The position numbers were made by a program, and so were the translations under genes. The notes under the pieces are model-generated. The model searched no databases and was not told where the DNA came from. It saw only the letters and a program-made list of their open reading frames with translations. Below are positions 1 through 7,418 of a DNA stretch of 62,838 nucleotides, piece by piece (position 1 is the stretch's first letter; every line of letters begins with the position of its first letter). This DNA is from an uncultured Sporosarcina sp. (lineage in GTDB: Bacteria; Bacillota; Bacilli; Bacillales_A; Planococcaceae), in NCBI GenBank assembly GCA_947644645.1, contig CANSAF010000011.1, positions 1 to 62,838 of the forward strand, written 5' to 3'.

Positions 1-81
1 GGAGATTAATGGCTTCTAGGATTTATTTTATCCCCCACAAACATTTTACTCATACTGATGATTTTGTAATGAATCGTCAAG

Positions 82-144
82 TTTCATAAGTTTACAAATT
101 CTTTACACAAGCTTCATACTTCCTCAATAATTTCCAGGTAAAAT
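82..144 (+). promoter_or_regulatory. Tandem PhoP boxes and -10 element of pstB
   Basis: Hexamers TTTACA (91), TTTACA (102), TTCATA (113) and TCAATA (124) recur every 11 bp, matching the Bacillus PhoP box TT(A/C/T)ACA with about 5-bp spacers. A further TTTCATA lies at 82. A -10-like TAAAAT begins at 139, 15 bp after the start of the last box. The pstS promoter shows the same geometry, which supports PhoP-activated transcription under phosphate limitation. Confidence 0.75.
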
Positions 145-175
145 AAAAGTACTTATAAACGAGCGGGGGATCTAT

Positions 176-994
176 ATGACTTTATTGATGGATGCAAAAG
201 AAAAAGTGAATTTACGCGTCATGGAAAATGCGAACTGGCAAAAACCTGTTTATGACACACACGGACTCAATCTTTGGTATGGCAATACTCATGCTTTAAA
301 AAATATTGATTTACCGATTTATGAAAAAGAAGTGACAGCAATTATCGGTCCATCTGGTTGTGGAAAATCAACTTACTTAAAAACATTAAATCGAATGGTC
401 GAAATGGTTCCAGACGTTTCAGTTTCAGGAACGATTTCATTTAAAGAACAAAATATTTTCGACAAATCAGTGCCTGTAGAATTACTGCGCGCAAGAGTCG
501 GAATGGTGTTCCAAAAGCCAAACCCTTTCCCAAAATCTATTTTTGAAAACGTGGCATTCGGTCCAAAAATGCACGGCATTCGCAATAAAGCCCTTCTTGA
601 AAAAATCGTTCAAGAAAGCCTAGAAAAAGCCGCTCTTTGGGATGAAGTAAAAAATCGACTACACACAAGTGCTTATGGTTTATCGGGCGGGCAACAACAA
701 AGACTTTGTATTGCAAGATGTCTGGCGGTAGATCCCGAAGTAATTTTAATGGATGAACCCACATCGGCACTTGATCCAGTGTCTACGCGAAAAGTCGAAG
801 AACTCATTAGTGAGATTAAAAATGATGTAACGATCGTCATCGTGACACATAATATGCAACAAGCAGCACGTATTTCGGACCGCACTGCTTTCTTCTTAAA
901 TGGTGAAGTGATCGAATACGATACAACCGACAAAATCTTCAATCACCCAACAGAAAAATTAACACATGACTATATCAACGGACAATTTGGTTAA
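176..994 (+). CDS. pstB: Phosphate ABC transporter ATP-binding protein PstB
   Basis: Cytoplasmic ATPase of the high-affinity phosphate importer PstSCAB. It is a 272-residue protein with Walker [10 protein letters not shown] at residues 58-66, Q-loop VFQKPNPFP near 111-119, signature LSGGQQQR at 169-176 and Walker B ILMDEP at 190-195, then the switch histidine in VTHNM. Length is typical with a slightly long N-terminus. The start is backed by GCGGGGGA a few bases upstream. In most Bacillales pstB closes the pst operon; here it comes first, is separately terminated and has its own PhoP boxes. No phoU is seen. Family identity is essentially certain. Confidence 0.97.
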   Translation: MTLLMDAKEKVNLRVMENANWQKPVYDTHGLNLWYGNTHALKNIDLPIYEKEVTAIIGPSGCGKSTYLKTLNRMVEMVPDVSVSGTISFKEQNIFDKSVPVELLRARVGMVFQKPNPFPKSIFENVAFGPKMHGIRNKALLEKIVQESLEKAALWDEVKNRLHTSAYGLSGGQQQRLCIARCLAVDPEVILMDEPTSALDPVSTRKVEELISEIKNDVTIVIVTHNMQQAARISDRTAFFLNGEVIEYDTTDKIFNHPTEKLTHDYINGQFG

Positions 995-1001
995 TTCATA
1001 T

Positions 1002-1058
1002 AGAGTTATTGTAGAAAATCAAGGCTTGCAACCTAATTTTCTACAATAACTCTTTTTT
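1002..1058 (+). terminator. Rho-independent terminator of pstB
   Basis: A perfect 18-bp stem (1002-1019 with 1036-1053, arm AGAGTTATTGTAGAAAAT) is followed by TTTTTTCT. It separates pstB from the pstS unit, so the two are likely distinct transcripts. Confidence 0.9.
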
Positions 1059-1085
1059 CTGCTGAAATATATTAGGCAGGACGAG

Positions 1086-1158
1086 GTTATCCGCGGCTCA
1101 GACCGATTTATCCGCGCTCCAGAGTAGTTTATCCGCGTTCGGGAGGAGTTTATCCGCG
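1086..1158. repeat. 21-bp-period intergenic array, core TTTATCCGCG
   Basis: Four copies of (T/G)TTATCCGCG start at 1086, 1107, 1128 and 1149, exactly 21 bp apart. The 11-bp spacers differ from each other. The array lies 28 bp beyond the pstB terminator and before the pstS PhoP boxes. It is not coding, since the 7-codon reading is broken by TAG. Function is unknown; two other arrays in the window share the period but not the sequence. Confidence 0.85.
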
Positions 1159-1274
1159 CAACAACAAATTCTTAACAAAATCATACAATATCCACTTAAT
1201 AATTAACCTCCTCAAAACTATCTACACCACAAAACGTTCAGAATCCCCCTCTCCCTCTGGATTTTCTGAGCAGT

Positions 1275-1328
1275 TTTACAGTTTCTTTACATTTCCCACA
1301 TACTTCCTTAACAATCTATTCTTATACT
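1275..1328 (+). promoter_or_regulatory. Tandem PhoP boxes and -10 element of pstS
   Basis: TTTACA (1275), TTTACA (1286), CACATA (1297) and TTAACA (1308) form an 11-bp-periodic PhoP array. A -10 TATACT begins at 1323, again 15 bp after the start of the last box, as upstream of pstB. Confidence 0.8.
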
Positions 1329-1401
1329 AATAATTAGAAAGTGTTTGAACGACAAACGCCTTTCTACTACTACATGAAATGTTCGAGGAGGACAATGGAA
1401 A

Positions 1402-2403
1402 ATGAAACTGAAAAATCTTTTACTATTAAGCATGATTGCGCTAATCGTAGCAATTGCCGCTGCTTGTGGAACGAAAGAAGATGAACCGAGCGGAAATGAA
1501 AATGACAACGCAAACCAAAGTGAAGACGCAGGTGCTGACGAAGATGCAGCAACATTAGAAGGCAGCGTTGTGATTGATGGATCTGGAACGGTTTATCCTT
1601 TAATGGCGAAAATTGCTGAAGAATATATGATTAACGAACAAGAAAATGTTTCTGTAGAAGTAAGCCGTGCTGGGACAAGTGCTGGTTTCAAGAAGTTTTT
1701 AGTAGAAGGTGGAAATGATTTCAACGACGCATCTCGTCAAATGAAAGACGAAGAAGCTGCGGAAGCAGAAAGTTTAGGCATGGAAGTTAAAGAATTAAAA
1801 GTAGCATTAGATGGTTTAACATTTGTTATTAACCCAGAAAATGATTGGGCAAAAGAATTAACACCTGAACAATTAATTAGCATTTTTAAAGCAGATGGCA
1901 ATGTACAAAAATGGTCTGATATTAATCCAGAATGGCCAGCCGAAGACATCAACCCAATGGGACCAAACGAAAACCACGGAACATATGAATTTTTCTATGA
2001 AAATGTATTAGATAAACAAGACTTAGCAGATCACGTCAAATTAGAGCAAGATTATTCAACATTAGTTAACTTAGTATCAGAAGATAAAAACGGAATCGCA
2101 TTCTTTGGTTTTGGTTACTATGTAAACAACACAGATAAATTACAAGCAGTTCATGTTGATTTTGGTAACGGTGCAGTTGAACCTTCATTAGAAACAATTG
2201 CTGAAGACGGCGATTACGCAGATTTCACTCGTCCAGTATTCACGTACTTAAATGTGGATAATGCAAAAGAAAAAGCACAAGTATTAGATTACGCACTTTA
2301 TGTTGTAAACAATGTAAATACATTCGCTGGTGAAACGGGCTTTGCGCCAATTCCAGAAGAAGAAGTTGAAGCAAATATCGAATTCTTAAATGGATTAAAA
2401 TAA
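1402..2403 (+). CDS. pstS: Phosphate-binding lipoprotein PstS
   Basis: Extracellular phosphate receptor delivering phosphate to PstCA. The 333-residue protein has a lipoprotein signal peptide ending in lipobox IAAAC, with acylated Cys22, then an acidic Asn/Asp/Glu-rich linker. The PstS/SBP domain shows phosphate-loop motifs DGSGTVYPL and SRAGTSAGF. GAGGAGG lies 11 bp before the ATG; another ATG at 1395 is out of frame. It is followed by hairpins before pstC, which would let PstS be made in excess over the membrane subunits, as is common for binding proteins. Confidence 0.96.
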   Translation: MKLKNLLLLSMIALIVAIAAACGTKEDEPSGNENDNANQSEDAGADEDAATLEGSVVIDGSGTVYPLMAKIAEEYMINEQENVSVEVSRAGTSAGFKKFLVEGGNDFNDASRQMKDEEAAEAESLGMEVKELKVALDGLTFVINPENDWAKELTPEQLISIFKADGNVQKWSDINPEWPAEDINPMGPNENHGTYEFFYENVLDKQDLADHVKLEQDYSTLVNLVSEDKNGIAFFGFGYYVNNTDKLQAVHVDFGNGAVEPSLETIAEDGDYADFTRPVFTYLNVDNAKEKAQVLDYALYVVNNVNTFAGETGFAPIPEEEVEANIEFLNGLK

Positions 2404-2407
2404 TAAC

Positions 2408-2450
2408 GAGGCTGTCCAATAGCTTTGCTATTGAACGCCTCCTTGCTTTT
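2408..2450 (+). terminator. Hairpin after pstS (bulged-T GAGGC family)
   Basis: Arm GAGGCTGTCCAATAGC pairs with GCTATTGAACGCCTC around a TTT loop, followed by a short T-rich stretch (TTGCTTTTC). Because pstC follows in the same direction, it probably attenuates rather than fully ends transcription. It belongs to the dispersed hairpin family described in the findings. Confidence 0.7.
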
Positions 2451-2540
2451 CTATGCGTTTACTTTGTTCATTCCACTACTTTTGGGCTTTCCTTACTAAA
2501 GCCCAAAAGCAAAAGAATACATCATTTTCAACCACACAAG

Positions 2541-2597
2541 AACGGGAGGCTGTCCCCAAAAGTTGCGTTCTTTCAACTTTCGAGACAACCTCCCGTT
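2541..2597 (+). other. Second intercistronic hairpin between pstS and pstC
   Basis: Arms AACGGGAGGCTGTC and GACAACCTCCCGTT, extended inward by AAAAGTTG and CAACTTT, form a long imperfect hairpin ending about 15 nt before the pstC ribosome-binding site. No T-run follows directly, so an RNA-stability or processing role, or a degenerate terminator, is more likely than clean termination. Confidence 0.6.
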
Positions 2598-2629
2598 CAT
2601 AATTTTATAAAAAAGGAGTGCCAAACAAA

Positions 2630-3586
2630 ATGGATATCCAAAATCATTTAGCTAAAGATGGACAAACAAGTATCCGAGAAATGATCCAAGAGAAAAGAAA
2701 GAAACGTCGTGTAAAAGAAACTTTTGAAAAACTCATTCCTAAATTTCTTCTAGCACTTGCGATGGTTTCGATTTTAACAACAATTGGCATTGTGTTTACA
2801 TTGCTCTCCGAAACGATTGAGTTTTTTAAAAGAGTTCCTATGACAGACTTTTTCACTGGAACTGTTTTAAAACCACTCAGTCAAACACCTGAGTTTGGTG
2901 TACTTCCTTTAATTATGGGAACAGTAACATCCTCTATTATTGCTTTATTTGTTGCAGCACCAATTGGACTGATGTCTGCTATTTACTTAAGTCAGTATGC
3001 TTCAGAGAGAGTTCGAAAGATTTTTAAGCCATTACTTGAATTATTAGCAGGAATTCCAACGATTGTATACGGATTTTTCGCTTTTACATTTGTCACACCT
3101 TTGCTACGCGAGTTCATTCCAAGCCTGGAAGCGACAAATATTTTAAGTCCTGGAATTGTGATGGGGGTCATGATTATTCCGATGATCGCTTCTTTATCTG
3201 AAGATGCGATGAGTTCAGTCCCAAATGCAATGCGTGAAGGCGCCCTTGGATTAGGTGCGACAAAACTTGAAGTGACACGAAAAGTTGTCATTCCAGCAGC
3301 TTTGTCGGGAATTATCGCTTCATTCGTACTTGGAATTTCACGCGCAATCGGCGAAACAATGATTGTGACAATCGCAAGTGGAAGTACGAAAAACTTTACA
3401 TTAGATGTCACACAGTCAATGCAAACGATGACCGCTTATATTGTTGAAGTTACGGGCGGGGATGCTTCAACTGGCTCCACTGTTTATTACAGCTTATATG
3501 CCGTTGCAATGACTTTATTTATTTTCACATTACTCATGAATATTCTTGCGAGAAAAATTTCTCAGAAGTTTAGGGAGGAATATTAA
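2630..3586 (+). CDS. pstC: Phosphate ABC transporter permease PstC
   Basis: One of two membrane subunits forming the phosphate channel. The 318-residue form has a basic cytoplasmic N-terminus, six predicted hydrophobic segments, and the permease EAA-type loop with GALGLGATKLEVTRKVVIPAA that docks on PstB. An upstream in-frame GTG at 2618 overlaps the AAGGAG ribosome-binding site (2613-2618), so the ATG at 2630 is the better start. It ends 1 nt before pstA starts, indicating cotranscription and probable translational coupling. Confidence 0.94.
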   Translation: MDIQNHLAKDGQTSIREMIQEKRKKRRVKETFEKLIPKFLLALAMVSILTTIGIVFTLLSETIEFFKRVPMTDFFTGTVLKPLSQTPEFGVLPLIMGTVTSSIIALFVAAPIGLMSAIYLSQYASERVRKIFKPLLELLAGIPTIVYGFFAFTFVTPLLREFIPSLEATNILSPGIVMGVMIIPMIASLSEDAMSSVPNAMREGALGLGATKLEVTRKVVIPAALSGIIASFVLGISRAIGETMIVTIASGSTKNFTLDVTQSMQTMTAYIVEVTGGDASTGSTVYYSLYAVAMTLFIFTLLMNILARKISQKFREEY

Positions 3587-3587
3587 G

Positions 3588-4472
3588 ATGGATCAAGCTC
3601 AAGAACAAAAAATAACGCGGAGAATTAACTTTCGAATCGTTAAAAATAAAATGGCGAGTGGTGTTTTTCTAGCAGCAACTTTATTTGGATTAGTTGTACT
3701 AGCCATGCTCATTTACCGCGTTGTAGCAGATGGTATCGGTTGGCTCAATATGGATTTCATTACAGGTAAGCTTTCTACACAACCTGAACGTGCGGGTATT
3801 ATGGGTGCAATTCTAGGAACATTTTGGCTCATGCTCGTCGTCACGCCTGTAACAATGTTTTTAGGCATTGGTACAGCGATCTATTTAGAACTTTACGCAA
3901 AAAAAGGACGCTTGCAAGCTTTTATTCAAACGAATATTGCTAACCTAGCGGGGGTTCCTTCGATTGTTTACGGCTTACTAGGATTGACTGTTTTTGCTCG
4001 TGCAATGAATCTCGGGAACGTTGCCTTAGCTGGTGGATTAACAATGTCTTTACTTATTCTTCCTATCGTAATCGTCGCAAGTCAAGAAGCTTTACGTGCA
4101 GTTCCAGGATTTTTAGGCGAAGCTTCTTATGGAATTGGTGCGACAAAATGGCAAACAATCCAAAACGTCATTTTACCTGTTGCTTTACCGAGTATTTTAA
4201 CAGGCGCAATTCTTTCGTTATCACGTGCGATTGGTGAAACTGCCCCGTTAGTTGTCATTGGAATTCCGGCACTTTTAATTCCTTTTCCGGGAAGTATTTT
4301 CGATAAATTTACGGTGCTACCAATGCAAATTTATTACTGGACAATTGACTCATCTTTAACGGCAGAATACGCAAACTTAGCGGCTGCTACGATTATTGTC
4401 TTGTTGCTTTGCTTACTTCTATTAAACTCAGCGGCAATTATTATTCGTAATAAGTTTCAGAAGCAGTTCTAA
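3588..4472 (+). CDS. pstA: Phosphate ABC transporter permease PstA
   Basis: Second membrane subunit of the phosphate importer; 294 residues, six hydrophobic segments, and the loop ASYGIGATKWQTIQNVILP facing PstB. GGGAGGA at 3573 lies at good distance from the ATG at 3588; a longer reading frame from 3546 would overlap pstC by 41 nt and is less likely. pstB does not follow, so the ATPase must come from the separate upstream transcript. Confidence 0.95.
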   Translation: MDQAQEQKITRRINFRIVKNKMASGVFLAATLFGLVVLAMLIYRVVADGIGWLNMDFITGKLSTQPERAGIMGAILGTFWLMLVVTPVTMFLGIGTAIYLELYAKKGRLQAFIQTNIANLAGVPSIVYGLLGLTVFARAMNLGNVALAGGLTMSLLILPIVIVASQEALRAVPGFLGEASYGIGATKWQTIQNVILPVALPSILTGAILSLSRAIGETAPLVVIGIPALLIPFPGSIFDKFTVLPMQIYYWTIDSSLTAEYANLAAATIIVLLLCLLLLNSAAIIIRNKFQKQF

Positions 4473-4621
4473 GCTGCCCTGCGCTTTGCTGGGGCGTCAA
4501 TGGTTGTGTGGTTTAGTGTAGGGATGCGGAGGCTTGCTGAAGTTGTCTGTTTCATTCAAGGGTACCGGGCAAAAAAAACCAAAAGGGAGCACGACAAGCA
4601 AACTAAACATACACACAAACA

Positions 4622-4664
4622 GGAGGCGTCCAATAGCAATAGCTATTGGACAGCCTCCCTTTTA
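4622..4664 (-). terminator. Convergent terminator, pstA and ATP-sulfurylase-like gene
   Basis: Nearly perfect stem (4622-4658) with loop AATA. On the plus strand it is followed by CCTTTTATT, so it can stop pstA. On the minus strand it reads GGAGGCTGTCC...GGACGCCTCC with one bulged T, the standard orientation of the family, and follows the stop of the minus-strand gene at 4665. Confidence 0.8.
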
Positions 4665-6386
4665 TTATTCATCACTACCGCGGTAACGTTTATATGGCAA
4701 TGTATTCCATGTTCGATAGCTTAAATTCTCTTGATCTAACACTTTTGGGATATCTTCTAATACTTTTTTAGCGACTTCCAGTTCACGGATTGATTCGGCT
4801 TTATCTTGGTATAAAAACTCGTCTGAAGCTTTTTCCGGTGCTTGTGCAACTTTTTCTTCCAAGTCCTGAATGACCATTTGCTGATGACGATGAAGTGATT
4901 CTCTCGCCTCCGTAATCCATAATGGCTGTAAACTACGATTTACATCGCCGACTTTACTAAACTCATCAAAGACTTCTTGATAAATTCGGCTCGCATTCGA
5001 TCGCACATCTAAATTCGCAGCTTCTAAATCCAAATTGGTCATTTCTTCAATCGTTAAAGATTTGACACGCTTATGCCCACCGAGACGTGTATGTTCTAAA
5101 TAGAATGGGAACATACTCTTAATCGTTTTTCCAACTGCTGAAATCGCTTCCCCGTCTGCGTCAACACCTTTCGGCTGAATGCCTTGCATCGCTACTCTCG
5201 CAGACTCTGGACGTACAATTTCTTTTGGCGGCATAATGCCATGACGAAGCATTTCCCGAATTCCCGTTCCTGAAATATTAATTTGATATTGTTGATCATG
5301 CGGGCAAGTTTGAGCTGTTGCTGGGCTTGCACATCTTGTACAATAAAATACTTCATGGAAAAGTCGCACATCGATGCCAAGCTCTTTCGGATCAAACTCA
5401 TCGAAAATGCTATGGCTCGCATACTTATCATAATAATCGCCAATTCCCGCATGATCTCGCCCAATTAGCGCATGCGTACAGCCATAATTTTTCATAATTA
5501 ACGCATGCAAAACGGTTTCTCTCGGTCCTGCAAAAATATAGGTTACGCGTAATGCTGACAGAATTGAGCGGTCTTTAGGATAATAAGTATCCAATACAGT
5601 TCGGTAAGCTAGCATACGGAATTCATGACGCGTATACTCTCTTTTTGCCATCTCAACTAATGGCTGGAGAAGTAAACCGTCGATTTCTTCCAACGCATTT
5701 TTATGAATATATTCATGTCCACGATGAAGCGGATTCGCCCCTGTAATAAACCCTGCGACTGAACGAAACTTTTTCTTTTCATAGAACTCATGCCATGTAT
5801 CTTTTGGTTCCAATCGTAATTTTTCAAACGGTCCCCAATCGACGCGGTTTAGTAATTGAATTGGACCCGCCAATGCTGTATCGCCCATTCTTCTATAAAT
5901 CGAATCGACGCCCGGATGATTTCGGTCCACTGTCCCAAACAAATTTGAGGCTCTATATTCTTTATCATAATCAAAAATATCATCCAAATGCATCGTTGCA
6001 ATGATTTGGTTCTTTTCATCTACCAAGGCAATATCATCACCAATAGACAATGCTTTTAAAACTTCTTCATTGCGCTTACCAATCGGCGCAAAACTTAATG
6101 GCACAGGCCAAATTAACCCGTTATCAAGTCTTCCAGTCGTCAAAACTGACTTATAATCTACTTCATTCATAAACCCTTCATTAGGTGATAAAACACCTGT
6201 TGCAATCATTTCAACAGTAATAATTGCTTCCATGTCGATCATAATTTTCGGCAGATGTTCTGCTTTCGCCAGTTCTTCTTCACGTTCTTTCCCTTTTAAC
6301 ACCTTATTGACTAACTTTCCTCCATGCGGTTGTTGCGGATAATTTTCGAAATTAATCTTTTCTTCAACAGTTGTTTGTTGCGTCAT
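4665..6386 (-). CDS. Divergent ATP-sulfurylase-like protein with C-terminal extension
   Basis: Belongs to the ATP sulfurylase (sulfate adenylyltransferase) family, which makes adenosine 5'-phosphosulfate from ATP and sulfate. The N-terminal PUA-like part (HGGKLVNKV at 21-29) and catalytic part (HRGH at 221-224, GRDHAG at 309-314, zinc-type Cys349, Cys352, Cys361, His363) are clear. The canonical sulfate-binding QTRN before PxHRGH is replaced by ITGAN (214-218), losing the Gln and Arg. Ordinary Sat ends near residue 390-400; this protein runs to 573. The charged, probably helical extension has no APS-kinase P-loop. No other sulfur-assimilation genes are adjacent. A strong AAGGGGGA precedes the ATG. 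Fold assignment is firm, substrate uncertain. Confidence 0.85.
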   Translation of the reverse strand: MTQQTTVEEKINFENYPQQPHGGKLVNKVLKGKEREEELAKAEHLPKIMIDMEAIITVEMIATGVLSPNEGFMNEVDYKSVLTTGRLDNGLIWPVPLSFAPIGKRNEEVLKALSIGDDIALVDEKNQIIATMHLDDIFDYDKEYRASNLFGTVDRNHPGVDSIYRRMGDTALAGPIQLLNRVDWGPFEKLRLEPKDTWHEFYEKKKFRSVAGFITGANPLHRGHEYIHKNALEEIDGLLLQPLVEMAKREYTRHEFRMLAYRTVLDTYYPKDRSILSALRVTYIFAGPRETVLHALIMKNYGCTHALIGRDHAGIGDYYDKYASHSIFDEFDPKELGIDVRLFHEVFYCTRCASPATAQTCPHDQQYQINISGTGIREMLRHGIMPPKEIVRPESARVAMQGIQPKGVDADGEAISAVGKTIKSMFPFYLEHTRLGGHKRVKSLTIEEMTNLDLEAANLDVRSNASRIYQEVFDEFSKVGDVNRSLQPLWITEARESLHRHQQMVIQDLEEKVAQAPEKASDEFLYQDKAESIRELEVAKKVLEDIPKVLDQENLSYRTWNTLPYKRYRGSDE

Positions 6387-6595
6387 CGTTTATCCCCCTT
6401 GTCAATATTAACTTTTTTTAGAACGATAAAAAAATTAATGCGAGCTGCCTAACGAAGTTTTAAAACGCTTGCACTGAGGTCAATCTTCCAATAACTTATC
6501 ACATTAACTTGAATACATCAAATATTCTATTAACTTTATCTGTATAACTTTTTTTTCGACATTTTGCGCAAGTTGCAAATCAATTACATACAAAA

Positions 6596-6632
6596 AGCAG
6601 CCTCCCAAAACTTACTTTCAGCTCGGGCAAGC
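6596..6632 (-). terminator. Terminator overlapping the 3' end of yqhG
   Basis: On the minus strand arm AGCAGCTTGCCC pairs with GGGAGGCTGCT, followed by TTTTTG. The first arm is made of the last codons of the upstream gene (6618), so the stem doubles as coding sequence. Confidence 0.7.
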
Positions 6633-7406
6633 TGCTAAATAAAAAAGACCTCCATTAATGATATCAATTTGTATATTCGCCTCATATTGCTCGGCTAATG
6701 CTTGTTGTTCGATTTGATAACGTTCTGGTTTATCTGTCGTATCTTCGTAAAAATAATCTAGAATCATTTTTTCTTTTTCCCATCTTTGCTTCGCTTCTTC
6801 TGCCCATGTATGATCGTCTTTTCGAATAACATTTTCTAATATTGCATCCAATCGATCAACCGCATTTTCAGGTTTAATCGTATACGGTAAACAAAATGTA
6901 TGCTTAGGAATTTCGGTTTGTAAGGAACGTGTCAATAAACTTTCTTGAAAATCTTTTAACACTTCGCCCGTCATTAAATTCATCCCGAGCGAATAAATAA
7001 ACTCTTTCGTCTGATGACTATAATAAGAAACTTTATAATTGATAATCACCCATGGCGTTAAAATCGTTTCGACACCTGATTTCCCTACTTCGTACATTCG
7101 AACGACAGCACCCATTTCATTCATCAGTGAAAATATTTGCGAAAGTCTCGGAGAACCTGCATGAATGACTTCTCCTGTAATTTTCTCGGTTAATTCATTT
7201 TTATTTGTAATAAATGTTAATTGCGCTGGAATAGGCTCATCACCAGTCGCTTCAATATATTGCCAATAATAAGGCCGATTCATCATTTTTTTATCCATTT
7301 CGACCGTTAATTGAACGATTAAATAATGGGCATGATCACTTAAAATTGGACAGTCATTTTCCTTAAAAAAACTTTGTAAATAATGGTGTATTTTTTGAGG
7401 ATACAT
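6618..7406 (-). CDS. yqhG: YqhG family protein
   Basis: 262-residue protein recognised as the Bacillus YqhG family, of unknown function and found next to the YqhH helicase. It is probably cytoplasmic, with no signal peptide or membrane segment. N-terminal MYPQKIHHYLQSFF and conserved central aromatic and charged residues fit the family. The ATG is preceded by AAAGGAAG, and the gene lies 12 nt after yqhH, so the two form an operon. In B. subtilis the pair sits beside gcvT; no gcvT is seen here. Confidence 0.85.
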   Translation of the reverse strand: MYPQKIHHYLQSFFKENDCPILSDHAHYLIVQLTVEMDKKMMNRPYYWQYIEATGDEPIPAQLTFITNKNELTEKITGEVIHAGSPRLSQIFSLMNEMGAVVRMYEVGKSGVETILTPWVIINYKVSYYSHQTKEFIYSLGMNLMTGEVLKDFQESLLTRSLQTEIPKHTFCLPYTIKPENAVDRLDAILENVIRKDDHTWAEEAKQRWEKEKMILDYFYEDTTDKPERYQIEQQALAEQYEANIQIDIINGGLFYLAACPS

Positions 7407-7418
7407 CGAAAACTTCCT

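Noticed and set aside
4500-4724. 74-codon frame between pstA and the ATP-sulfurylase-like gene
   Set aside because: It contains the convergent terminator and the antisense 3' end of the next gene; no ribosome-binding site or family resemblance.
6387-6617. Possible SAM or cysteine-type riboswitch upstream of the ATP-sulfurylase-like gene
   Set aside because: No S-box or T-box conserved sequences and no terminator with T-run before the gene; only a weak GCGAGC/GCTTGC hairpin.
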